A stretch of DNA of 12,240 nt from an uncultured Fibrobacter sp. Lineage in GTDB: Bacteria; Fibrobacterota; Fibrobacteria; Fibrobacterales; Fibrobacteraceae. The DNA lies in assembly GCA_937891805.1 (NCBI GenBank), contig CALATK010000216.1:1-12240 (forward strand), in the 5' to 3' direction. The position numbers and the translations under genes are program-made. The notes under the pieces were generated by a model, which saw nothing but the letters and a program-made list of their open reading frames with translations, did no database searches and was not told where the DNA came from. Positions 1-6,684 of this stretch are shown in pieces (positions within the stretch are counted from its first letter, which is position 1; every line of letters starts with the position of its first letter).

Positions 1-125
1 GACTGCTTCTCCGGTCAGCGCTCACTCCCACCTAAAGGTGGCCATGTACACTAAGCGCTAAAGCGCAAGTGTCCAAAGGTCGCCTACGACGACTCGTCAA
101 TACGAGTCATCTACGGCTCACAGAA
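1..125. other. Unassigned region with three tandem hairpins
   Basis: No reading frame here looks like a protein; all three forward frames stop within about 60 bases. The sequence instead holds consecutive inverted repeats. CCACC (28-32) pairs with GGTGG (37-41) around a TAAA loop. ACACT (48-52) pairs with AGTGT (68-72), enclosing GCGC (55-58) and GCGC (63-66) around another TAAA loop. GACTCGT (91-97) pairs with ACGAGTC (102-108) around CAAT. A GCTCAC word occurs at 20-25 and again at 116-121. With the terminator that follows, this could be the 3' part of a structured RNA entering from the left, or a decayed intergenic repeat. It does not resemble the 3' ends of tmRNA or RNase P RNA that I know. 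Strand is unassigned, although the terminator favours plus. Confidence 0.4.
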
Positions 126-132
126 ATTATTA

Positions 133-158
133 GGGAGGGCGAAGCCTTCCCGATTTTT
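133..158 (+). terminator. Intrinsic (Rho-independent) terminator
   Basis: GGGAGGGC (133-140) pairs with GCCTTCCC (144-151) around a GAA loop, with one G-U wobble in an otherwise GC-rich 8-bp stem. A run of five T (154-158) follows two bases later. This ends whatever transcript enters from the left. It lies immediately upstream of, and partly within, the promoter space of the next operon. Confidence 0.75.
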
Positions 159-159
159 G

Positions 160-165
160 TATATT
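160..165 (+). promoter_or_regulatory. Putative -10 element (TATATT), possibly leaderless
   Basis: TATATT lies exactly 7 nt before the ATG at 173. No Shine-Dalgarno sequence is visible in between, and no clear TTGACA-like -35 lies about 17 bp upstream, where the terminator stem sits. A start point about 7 nt after a -10 would fall on the A of ATG, giving a leaderless mRNA. The same element and spacing recur upstream of the RND gene. The promoter assignment is inference from base composition and spacing. Confidence 0.4.
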
Positions 166-172
166 GCTCTCC

Positions 173-367
173 ATGAGCATTAAAGAAAACAAGATCTTCC
201 TTTTCTGTAAAAATTACCTGAAATCCTTGAATTGGATTGTGCTCCTTGGTATTGCCCTGTTTTCCATCGCCCTGGCGGTGGTGAACAACATACGCGTAGA
301 TGATGCCAAGTCTGTCACTTGGATCGGTTCCCAGGACATTCTGGAAAAACCGGCGGATATTCTCTAG
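173..367 (+). CDS. Small one-pass membrane protein, possible truncated rhodanese-family relative
   Basis: This encodes 64 residues beginning MSIKENK. A single hydrophobic segment lies at about residues 20-38, preceded by a Lys-rich stretch, so the N-terminus is probably cytoplasmic. The tail ending SVTWIGSQDILEKPADIL is predicted to be exported or periplasmic. A TTG at 164 is in frame, but the ATG at 173 fits the -10 spacing better. The hydrophobic anchor plus an 'N-x-x-R-x-D' stretch resembles the N-terminus of membrane-anchored rhodanese-like proteins often found beside MauE/DoxX proteins. The rhodanese catalytic domain is absent. The TAG stop is in the same frame as the next gene, but that gene has its own strong ribosome binding site, so this looks like a separate short gene or a decayed remnant. 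Function is unknown. Confidence 0.55.
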   Translation: MSIKENKIFLFCKNYLKSLNWIVLLGIALFSIALAVVNNIRVDDAKSVTWIGSQDILEKPADIL

Positions 368-374
368 AAGGAGG
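368..374 (+). promoter_or_regulatory. Strong Shine-Dalgarno sequence AAGGAGG
   Basis: AAGGAGG begins directly after the TAG of the upstream small gene and lies 5 nt before the ATG at 380. It fixes the start of the MauE/DoxX-like gene and argues against reading the two open frames as one gene broken by a stop codon. It is the clearest ribosome binding site in the window. Confidence 0.8.
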
Positions 375-379
375 CGGAA

Positions 380-1090
380 ATGATTGATTGTTTTCAGCCT
401 CAGAATCGCAAGCGTTCTATTATTTCTGGCATCTTGATGCTGGTGGCCACCTTCTTTGTGTCCGTATGCGTTGCCGAAATCAGTTTTCCGGAATCTATAC
501 TGACTTTTACCGACCAGGAATGGCTTATTGACCTGTGGCCCAAGGCTTCCCGTTACAATATCCAGGTGGGACTTTGTGCCCTGATTATCGGCGGTGCCCT
601 GATTGTGCCCGCATTCAAGATTCAAAAGGATTTCGCCATCCGCGCCCTGGAAACCCTTTGCCGTATCGGCATTGGCGGCATGTTCATCTTTGCCTCGATT
701 TTCAAGATCCAGAACCCTCACGAATTTGCGGTTCTTGTAGCACAGTACCAGTTTTTCCCGGCACTTCACCTGGAATTCCTGAACAACTTTTTCGCCCTCG
801 TCTATCCGCAATTTGAATTGTGGTTTGGACTCGCCATGATTGTTTCGCCCTTTGTGCGGGAATCGGCCCTTGCCATATTCTGGATGTTCGTAAGCTTTAT
901 TATCGCCCTCGGCTGGGCGCTTTACCACGACCTGGGCATCACTTGCGGGTGTTTCGAGATTGAAGGTGCCGCCGACAAGGCGGAAACCTGGACCAGCCTG
1001 ATTCGCGACCTGATTCTGATTTGGCCTACCCTCTGGCTTGCCACACGCAAGAACAAGAGCCTGATTTCTATCTGGAAGGCATCCAAGTGA
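380..1090 (+). CDS. MauE/DoxX-like redox-associated membrane protein
   Basis: This is a 236-aa polytopic inner-membrane protein. Hydrophobic segments lie at about residues 13-33, 62-80, 92-110, 136-157, 161-182 and 205-222. The first belongs to an N-terminal extension ahead of a DoxX/MauE-like core. The core contains RIGIGGMFIFASIFKI (95-110) and, before the last helix, the motif TCGCFE with C189 and C191. A Cys-x-Cys-Phe near the last helix, followed by a conserved-looking Trp/Arg-Asp region (WTSLIRD), is typical of MauE-type proteins, which are linked to disulfide or electron transfer at the membrane. The exact substrate is not known. The gene follows the 64-aa membrane protein by 12 nt and overlaps the Nudix gene by 4 nt, so the three are probably one operon. 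The family call is from motifs and topology. Confidence 0.75.
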   Translation: MIDCFQPQNRKRSIISGILMLVATFFVSVCVAEISFPESILTFTDQEWLIDLWPKASRYNIQVGLCALIIGGALIVPAFKIQKDFAIRALETLCRIGIGGMFIFASIFKIQNPHEFAVLVAQYQFFPALHLEFLNNFFALVYPQFELWFGLAMIVSPFVRESALAIFWMFVSFIIALGWALYHDLGITCGCFEIEGAADKAETWTSLIRDLILIWPTLWLATRKNKSLISIWKASK

Positions 1091-1569
1091 TCAACACCTC
1101 CCTTTGTTATATCGAACAGGACGGCAAATACCTGCTGCTTCACCGCATCAAGAAAAAAAACGATATCAACAAGGACAAGTGGATTGGCATTGGCGGAAAA
1201 TTCGAAGAAAACGAATCTCCCGAAGACTGCATTATTCGCGAAGCCCGCGAAGAAACAGGTTTGACCATCGTCCCCAAATATAGGGGCATTGTCACTTTCA
1301 TTTCAGACGGGATGAACGAGACAGAGTTTATGCACCTGTTCACGTCCAAAGAATTTAGCGGAACAGTGCGGGAATGTGACGAGGGCGTTCTGGAATGGGT
1401 GTCGAAAGAAGACGTAATCAAGCTCCCCCACTGGGATGGCGATATGATTTTTCTTTCGTTGCTGAATCAGGATGTTCCCTTCTTTTCGTTGAAACTCACC
1501 TACCGGGGAAGCACACTCGTTGAAGCCATTCTAGACGGCAAAAACGTCGATTACAGGGATTTTATTTGA
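1087..1569 (+). CDS. Nudix hydrolase (MutT-like, 8-oxo-dGTP diphosphatase type)
   Basis: This cytoplasmic protein of 160 residues probably cleaves a nucleoside diphosphate linked to another moiety. The complete Nudix box GX5EX7REUXEEXGU runs from G37 to L59, with G37, E43, R51, E52, E55, E56 and G58 all present; the glutamates bind the catalytic Mg2+. The N-terminal strand 'CYIEQDGKYLLLHR' and the KWIGIGGK lead-in resemble 8-oxo-dGTP diphosphatases of the MutT/YjhB group, so nucleotide-pool sanitation is the likeliest role, though substrate cannot be settled from sequence. I chose the GTG at 1087 because it forms a GTGA overlap with the upstream stop and has GGAAGG (1074-1079) 7 nt upstream. 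An in-frame TTG at 1021 lies well inside the preceding gene. The 3' end overlaps the convergent outer-membrane gene by 8 bp. Confidence 0.85.
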   Translation: MINTSLCYIEQDGKYLLLHRIKKKNDINKDKWIGIGGKFEENESPEDCIIREAREETGLTIVPKYRGIVTFISDGMNETEFMHLFTSKEFSGTVRECDEGVLEWVSKEDVIKLPHWDGDMIFLSLLNQDVPFFSLKLTYRGSTLVEAILDGKNVDYRDFI

Positions 1570-3016
1570 ATTCCGGCGCAATGGTCAAAATCAGGTTGAC
1601 CCCGTGCAACCCATGGAAGCCCACCTGGGCACGGAAAAGGTATAATTCAGGCATCCTGACGCGAATACCGAAACCCCAGGAATTGTAGAATCGGTCAAAG
1701 CTGAACTCTTTTATCTTTTCGGCGTGCATAGCATATTCGTCAAACAGCACCCCATCTACAAAACGATCAATGGGCCAACGGTATTCGGCGCTAAGTCCCA
1801 TGATATGATATGCCGACCATTCGTCCCCGTAACCTCGCATTGGATACCGGGCATTCATTGTCGGGAAGGCGTTGAAGGGAGCTCCGCCCTTGTCCATTTC
1901 CCACATGTTTTCCATTCTGAACTGGAGTGCAACGACTCTTCGTTCAAGGAGCGTTTCCCTGATGTTTTCGGGTCTCCATACGCGAAGGGCCTCGTCCCAG
2001 GAAAAATCCGTGTAGAACTTGCGGCTTTGCCTGGCCTCTCTTGCCGAAAGAATATACTGTTTTGCCTTTCCAAAGTAGAAGTAATGCTGCCAGATAAGGC
2101 TGTTGTAGATGTAGTCGTGACTCTTGTCGCTCTTGGGAACTTTCCCGCTTCGCTGAGAGTCAAATGAATCATACCTTATTCCCCCATACTCCGGCGCAAA
2201 ATTGTATTCTCCGGAGAGGATGACTCTGTCCCCTTTCGAAGGAGCGTACGGAAAGTCCAAATCGTCATACACCAGAGATAGAGCTACGGAATACTGTTTT
2301 GAAGATTGATATAGACCACGATCGGCGATAGAAAAAACTGCATCGTTCAAAATACTGTCTTTTGAATTGTCCGGGAGATCTGCATCGATAAACATCTGGC
2401 TCGTTGACAGTTCCAAATTCAATTTCTTGGACTTGGTCAAGGGAGCTCCGATTCTCCATTGAAAGCTCATGGTTGAATCGGGTTGAATAAAGGCTTCCTT
2501 GGTTCCTGGAATAATAAAATTGGCGTCGCTGTCCCAATACAACTTGTAACGGAAGCCAACAAACAACGGCAAGCCAAAAGGTTCCTGCTTGGTGTAACGG
2601 TCCGAAAGGTACAGGTCACCGTTAGCATAATAACTACCCTGCAACACCAGATAATCCCTATTAAAGAGAATACTCCGGTGACGGTATGTCATACCCAACT
2701 GCGTTTGGGTTCCTGGTTTTAGGTTCATTGTGGGATAGACAAAAATTTTCTTGTCTTCACCAAAGGACATCAACTCTACGGACTTTTCAACAACACCGTT
2801 GTTCAAGGCATACCGAACAGGGGCGGACAACGGATAAACGGCAGCATTCAATACGGGCTGTAAAATATGGGCATAAAGCCAAGAATCGTCTTCACCCACC
2901 GTTTCTTCGGCAAATGCTGGTTGAAACAAAAGAAGGAATAGCAAAAGAACTAAAGGTCTTATGAACCTTTGACGATTCCATGCGTTACTCCCCTTGTTTC
3001 TATGACCCAAATACAT
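1562..3016 (-). CDS. BamA/Omp85-like outer-membrane beta-barrel protein without POTRA domains
   Basis: This is a 484-aa protein read from the ATG at 3016; an in-frame TTG at 3028 would add four residues. A long, Arg-rich n-region is followed by a Leu-rich core and a likely cleavage after QPAFA (about residue 36). The mature protein is dominated by alternating amphipathic strands rich in Tyr, Trp and Phe. Near the C-terminus YPMRGYGDEW (about residues 391-400) matches the (V/L)RG(F/Y) signature of the Omp85 superfamily. The last strands contain SWGFGIRVRMP and end LILTIAPEFK, with a penultimate aromatic residue. Only about 60-70 residues precede the first strands, so no POTRA repeats fit, unlike BamA or TamA. 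It may be a substrate-specific porin or surface-antigen type barrel. It is transcribed divergently from the RND exporter across a shared promoter region. An alternative out-of-frame start is noted in the findings. Confidence 0.7.
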   Translation of the reverse strand: MYLGHRNKGSNAWNRQRFIRPLVLLLFLLLFQPAFAEETVGEDDSWLYAHILQPVLNAAVYPLSAPVRYALNNGVVEKSVELMSFGEDKKIFVYPTMNLKPGTQTQLGMTYRHRSILFNRDYLVLQGSYYANGDLYLSDRYTKQEPFGLPLFVGFRYKLYWDSDANFIIPGTKEAFIQPDSTMSFQWRIGAPLTKSKKLNLELSTSQMFIDADLPDNSKDSILNDAVFSIADRGLYQSSKQYSVALSLVYDDLDFPYAPSKGDRVILSGEYNFAPEYGGIRYDSFDSQRSGKVPKSDKSHDYIYNSLIWQHYFYFGKAKQYILSAREARQSRKFYTDFSWDEALRVWRPENIRETLLERRVVALQFRMENMWEMDKGGAPFNAFPTMNARYPMRGYGDEWSAYHIMGLSAEYRWPIDRFVDGVLFDEYAMHAEKIKEFSFDRFYNSWGFGIRVRMPELYLFRAQVGFHGLHGVNLILTIAPEFK

Positions 3017-3026
3017 TCTAGGACAC

Positions 3027-3032
3027 AATATA
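3027..3032 (-). promoter_or_regulatory. Putative -10 element (TATATT) for the outer-membrane barrel gene
   Basis: Read on the minus strand, TATATT occupies 3032 to 3027, followed by a 10-nt gap to the ATG at 3016. It forms the left half of the 14-bp palindrome AATATAATTATATT (3027-3040). A second match, TATAAT at 3038-3033 on the same strand, is an alternative. No clear -35 box is seen. Confidence 0.4.
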
Positions 3033-3034
3033 AT

Positions 3035-3040
3035 TATATT
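3035..3040 (+). promoter_or_regulatory. Putative -10 element (TATATT) for the RND exporter operon, possibly leaderless
   Basis: TATATT lies exactly 7 nt before the ATG at 3048, with no Shine-Dalgarno sequence in the gap. It forms the right half of a perfect 14-bp palindrome shared with the divergent gene. A -35 box would fall at about 3012-3017, on the start codon of the divergent gene, so the two promoters probably cannot be occupied at once. This is inferred from spacing and sequence only. Confidence 0.45.
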
Positions 3041-3047
3041 TCAAGTG

Positions 3048-5486
3048 ATGTTTTCGCTAGTCACAAAAATCATCAAAAGAGCGACTCAATATCCGATAGC
3101 CATATTGGTTATATCTTTTGTCCTAGCGTTACTTTCTATCTATCCCGTCCAGAATTTGCGGTGGGAACTTCAGTTACAGGACGCCCTGACCTCAAAGGGG
3201 AGCTCGCCCCTTTACCATCAAGAAATAGAAGAAAAATTCGGGGCCCTTGGAAGCCTGACCGTTGTCATGGAGTCCGAAGACAGCACCCTGAACTATTCCG
3301 CCGCACGGTCGTTATACCAAAGATTGCAAGCTGACTCGACCATTCATTTTGCCGAATTTGAAACGGATATCGAGTTCTACAAGAAGCACAGTCTGCTCTA
3401 TATCGAAGAAGATGACCTGGACACGGTCGCCAATAGAATCCAGACGTTGCAAGAAAAAATCACTCTGGCCCACAACCCCCTATATGTGGACATGTCCGAC
3501 GAGTCACAGACTTCAGTCGATTCAAATGACAACAAGACCAACCAGGCCATTCTTGATTTTACTGATCTGGAAAACAAGTATTTCACCATCCTTTCGAGAA
3601 CCCACGCCAGCAGTGACGGAAAAATTCGGGTTGTTGACATCTATCCTAAAAATTCCCTATCCGACTTACAGGCCAACCGTGACTTGCTCGGCAAAGTCAA
3701 GTCATTCTTCAGGGACAATCCTAAATATGGCTCCATAAAAGTCTATTACACCGGAAAAGTCTACGACACCATCCAGACGGGGCGGACGCTACTCCCCGAG
3801 GCAAAATTTGCAGGAAAAATCACCGCCCTGTTCATCTTGCTGCTTTTCATTATCCATTTCTATAAGCAACCCCAGCTAATACTGGTATCGGCGATTCCAG
3901 TGGGGCTCCCGATCCTTTACACCCTGGCCCTGGCCTGGCTGCTGTATGGACGCATCAATGTATTCACCCTGTTGCTTGCCCTGGTTCTGCCCGGACAGGC
4001 CTGTCAGGTTATTACCCATGTGCTGAACCGATACTTTATAGAACGGTCCAGAAACTTGAGTCCCAAGCTTTGCATTGAGAGCGCCGTTCTGGGGATTGGT
4101 CCATCTACAGCGGTATCGGCCGGAATCATGGCTTCGTTTTTCGCCTGCATGATTATCGTGCCTGTGGCCGGGATCCGCGAGCTCGGCATCCTCGGTTCCA
4201 TAGGCTGCATTTTAAACTGGATTTTCACCATACTTATCTCTACATCTCTCCTGCACTTGTTCCAGCGAAAAAAAGCCTTCTCTGTCAACAGCTTCCGTTT
4301 CCAGAGAGTGTTCAAGATAACGCTCCTTTCTTACAGGACCAACGGAATCATTATAGCCGTTCTTTCCGTATTGAGTCTTGCGGCGTTGATTTATGGCGGT
4401 GTGAACCTGAAATTCCTTTATGATTTCTGGCAGACTGAACTCCCCCGCGAAGAACGGGTGGCGGATTCGTTAATCGCAAAAACAGGTTTCCCTCAATATG
4501 ACCCCGTCATCGTCATGATGTCAAAAGACAATGGCGATGAACTTTATAGAAGGTTCAAACAGCTCAAGTCTAAGGGCAAGATTCCTAATATTGAGAACGT
4601 TTATACATTAAGCGCTTTCTCGCCAAAGAATCAGGTCAACAAGAAAGAAAAGCTTAAAGAAATCCAAGCTTTCTTTACTAACGACATCTTGCAGCAGCTG
4701 GATTCTGCCGAAAAGCTGAATGTCTCGAAGATTTCTGAGATTCTTTACCGATTCGATTTTGATGAAGACGACCAACCCGAAAATATCCGCAAGAAGTTTA
4801 GCGACATCGACGGGAATGCAGGGGCCTTTGCCTTTATCTTTTCGAACATCAATCCGAACAACGGGCTGGAATGTAGGCATCTGGCACACGACCTAGCCCT
4901 CCTAAATGGCTCGGATGATAGCACCTACAAGATGACGGGCGTGCCTGTTGTGCGGGCAAAGTTCTTGGACCTGGTGCTATCTAATGTCGACAAGACCATT
5001 TTCTTGGGGTCTGTTCTGGTGTGGTTCTTCTTGCTGTTCTTCTACAATCGTTTCAGCAGGGCCATTTTTACTATCCTCCCTTCCCTATTTGCCATGAGTT
5101 GGCTATTGGCCCTAATCAACGTCCTTGGAATCAAGCTTTCTGTCTATAGCACTATCGCCTTTCCGATTTTAATTGGAGCAAGCGTTGACGGTTCTATCCA
5201 GTTGTGGACCGCCTATTACGAAAAGCGGAAAGGGACCGCCCTCACCCTTTTGCAAGGCAAGGCTTTCTCTATTTCCATAAGCCAGATGGCGGCCATGATT
5301 GGAACCTACGGTTTGCTGATTTCATCGCATCCGGGCCTAAAAAGCATCGGGCAAATTTCGTTTATCGGACTGATTTGCATCTCAATCGCCCAGTTCACAA
5401 TGTTTTCGTTAATTGCAGGTTCTCTAGACAACTACAGAATCCTGCAAAGGCAAAAAAAAGAAAATGCCCAAAAGTCTCTCCAATAG
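3048..5486 (+). CDS. RND superfamily (MMPL-type) exporter
   Basis: This inner-membrane protein of 812 residues has the duplicated RND layout. TM1 (about 16-35) is followed by a large periplasmic loop to about 255 and TM2-6 (256-405). TM7 (about 430-450) is followed by a second periplasmic loop to about 648 and TM8-12 (650-795). In the second half GASVDGSIQLWTAYYEK matches the G-x-G-V-D-x-x-I-h motif of MMPL/HpnN-type transporters, including the membrane Asp (D714) expected in proton relay. The equivalent first-half segment, LPGQACQVITHVLNRY, lacks an Asp. Members of this group export lipids, hopanoids or other hydrophobic molecules; the cargo here is unknown. A GTG at 3045 is in frame, but the ATG fits the promoter spacing. 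The 3' end overlaps the aminotransferase gene by 23 bp. The divergent neighbour is an outer-membrane barrel and could be a partner, which is conjecture. Confidence 0.8.
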   Translation: MFSLVTKIIKRATQYPIAILVISFVLALLSIYPVQNLRWELQLQDALTSKGSSPLYHQEIEEKFGALGSLTVVMESEDSTLNYSAARSLYQRLQADSTIHFAEFETDIEFYKKHSLLYIEEDDLDTVANRIQTLQEKITLAHNPLYVDMSDESQTSVDSNDNKTNQAILDFTDLENKYFTILSRTHASSDGKIRVVDIYPKNSLSDLQANRDLLGKVKSFFRDNPKYGSIKVYYTGKVYDTIQTGRTLLPEAKFAGKITALFILLLFIIHFYKQPQLILVSAIPVGLPILYTLALAWLLYGRINVFTLLLALVLPGQACQVITHVLNRYFIERSRNLSPKLCIESAVLGIGPSTAVSAGIMASFFACMIIVPVAGIRELGILGSIGCILNWIFTILISTSLLHLFQRKKAFSVNSFRFQRVFKITLLSYRTNGIIIAVLSVLSLAALIYGGVNLKFLYDFWQTELPREERVADSLIAKTGFPQYDPVIVMMSKDNGDELYRRFKQLKSKGKIPNIENVYTLSAFSPKNQVNKKEKLKEIQAFFTNDILQQLDSAEKLNVSKISEILYRFDFDEDDQPENIRKKFSDIDGNAGAFAFIFSNINPNNGLECRHLAHDLALLNGSDDSTYKMTGVPVVRAKFLDLVLSNVDKTIFLGSVLVWFFLLFFYNRFSRAIFTILPSLFAMSWLLALINVLGIKLSVYSTIAFPILIGASVDGSIQLWTAYYEKRKGTALTLLQGKAFSISISQMAAMIGTYGLLISSHPGLKSIGQISFIGLICISIAQFTMFSLIAGSLDNYRILQRQKKENAQKSLQ

Positions 5487-6660
5487 AACCCTGAATATTG
5501 CCGCCTCCCTGACAGTTGCCATTGACAGCCTTGCCAAGAAAATGATTGCCGAAGGCAAGGACGTGGTTAGCCTTGGTGCCGGCGAACCGGATTTTCCGAC
5601 TCCAGAACCTATCTGCAAGGCGGCGCATTGCGCCATAGACAGCGGAAAGACCCGCTACACCGCTCCCGTCGGCATTTTGGAATTGCGCAAAAAAATCTGC
5701 GAAAAGCTCTCCAAAGAAAACGGGCTCCGTTATGAACCCGAACAGATTACGGTCACCAGCGGCGCAAAGCATGCCGTGTTCAACTCCCTTGCCGCCCTGA
5801 TAAACCCCGGTGACGAGGTGATCATCCCCGCCCCCTACTGGGTGACTTATCCTGAATTGGTGAAGTGGCTTGGAGGCGTTCCCGTATTTGTTGACGGATT
5901 GCAGGAAAATGATTTCAAGATAACGGCCGAACAGCTGAAACAAGTTTGTAATGACAAGACCAAGGCCATTTTAATGAACAACCCTTGCAACCCCACCGGT
6001 TCCTTGTATAGCCGCGAGGAACTGGAGGCCTTGGCAAAGGTCATTGTCGAAAACGACCTCTACTGCATTTCTGACGAAGTCTATGAATACTTCGTTTATC
6101 AGGGAACTTTTACCAGCATCGCTTCTATTGACGGAATGAAGGAACGTTCCATTGTCATCAACGGCTTTTCCAAGTCTTACTGCATGACCGGCTGGCGCGT
6201 AGGCTACGACGCCTCCCCCGCTCCCATCGCCAAAATTATCGGGAAAATCCAGGGGCAAGCTACGCACCACCCGAGCAACATCGCCCAGTACGCCGCCTTG
6301 GGCGCTCTAGAGATGGGAAATGCCGAGTCTCTCAAAATGAGGGAGGTTTTCCGCAAGCGCAGGGACTTTATGGTGTCAAAAATCGGCGATGCCCTGGGGC
6401 AAAAGCTGCGCGCTCCTGAGGGAGCCTTTTACCTGTTCGCCCCTGTGAGCTCCGTCTATGGTCAAAAAACGCCTGACGGAAAGACCATCAAGGGGTCCGT
6501 AGATTTGTGCGAGTTCATCCTTGAAAGTCAAGGGCTTGCCATTGTACCGGGAGCAGCTTTCGGAAACGACAACTGCGTGCGTTTTTCTTATGCTGCCAGC
6601 GACGAAAATTTGGAAAGTGCCTGCAGGCGTTTCGAAGCTGCCATCAGGAGCTTGAAATAG
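5464..6660 (+). CDS. Class I PLP-dependent aminotransferase (aspartate/prephenate aminotransferase type)
   Basis: This cytoplasmic enzyme of 398 residues is of usual length for fold-type I aminotransferases, subgroup I-gamma (thermophilic AspC/AatA-like). Landmarks seen in order are GAGEPDFPTPEP (38-49), SGAKHA (99-104), PYWVTYP (124-130) with the ring-stacking Trp126, NNPCNPTG (172-179) with N176, ISDEVYEYF (202-210) with D204 and Y207, and NGFSKSYCMTGWRVGY (233-248) with the Schiff-base lysine K237 and R245. The substrate-carboxylate arginine R373 lies in CVRFSYA. Aspartate plus 2-oxoglutarate is the likeliest reaction; prephenate or other amino acids are possible and cannot be told apart here. 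The ATG at 5464 lies inside the end of the RND gene (23-bp overlap) with only a weak AAAGG about 12 nt upstream, so translational coupling is likely. The next gene starts 24 nt later. Confidence 0.88.
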   Translation: MPKSLSNRTLNIAASLTVAIDSLAKKMIAEGKDVVSLGAGEPDFPTPEPICKAAHCAIDSGKTRYTAPVGILELRKKICEKLSKENGLRYEPEQITVTSGAKHAVFNSLAALINPGDEVIIPAPYWVTYPELVKWLGGVPVFVDGLQENDFKITAEQLKQVCNDKTKAILMNNPCNPTGSLYSREELEALAKVIVENDLYCISDEVYEYFVYQGTFTSIASIDGMKERSIVINGFSKSYCMTGWRVGYDASPAPIAKIIGKIQGQATHHPSNIAQYAALGALEMGNAESLKMREVFRKRRDFMVSKIGDALGQKLRAPEGAFYLFAPVSSVYGQKTPDGKTIKGSVDLCEFILESQGLAIVPGAAFGNDNCVRFSYAASDENLESACRRFEAAIRSLK

Positions 6661-6684
6661 CCGTTCTAAAGGGCATCCGACGAC

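Noticed and set aside
164..172. TTG at 164 as the start of the first small gene
   Set aside because: It would overlap the putative -10 element; the ATG at 173 fits better.
107..928. 273-codon open frame on the minus strand
   Set aside because: It lies antisense to the MauE/DoxX-like gene, has a low-complexity charged composition and no recognisable motif; the plus-strand genes explain the region.
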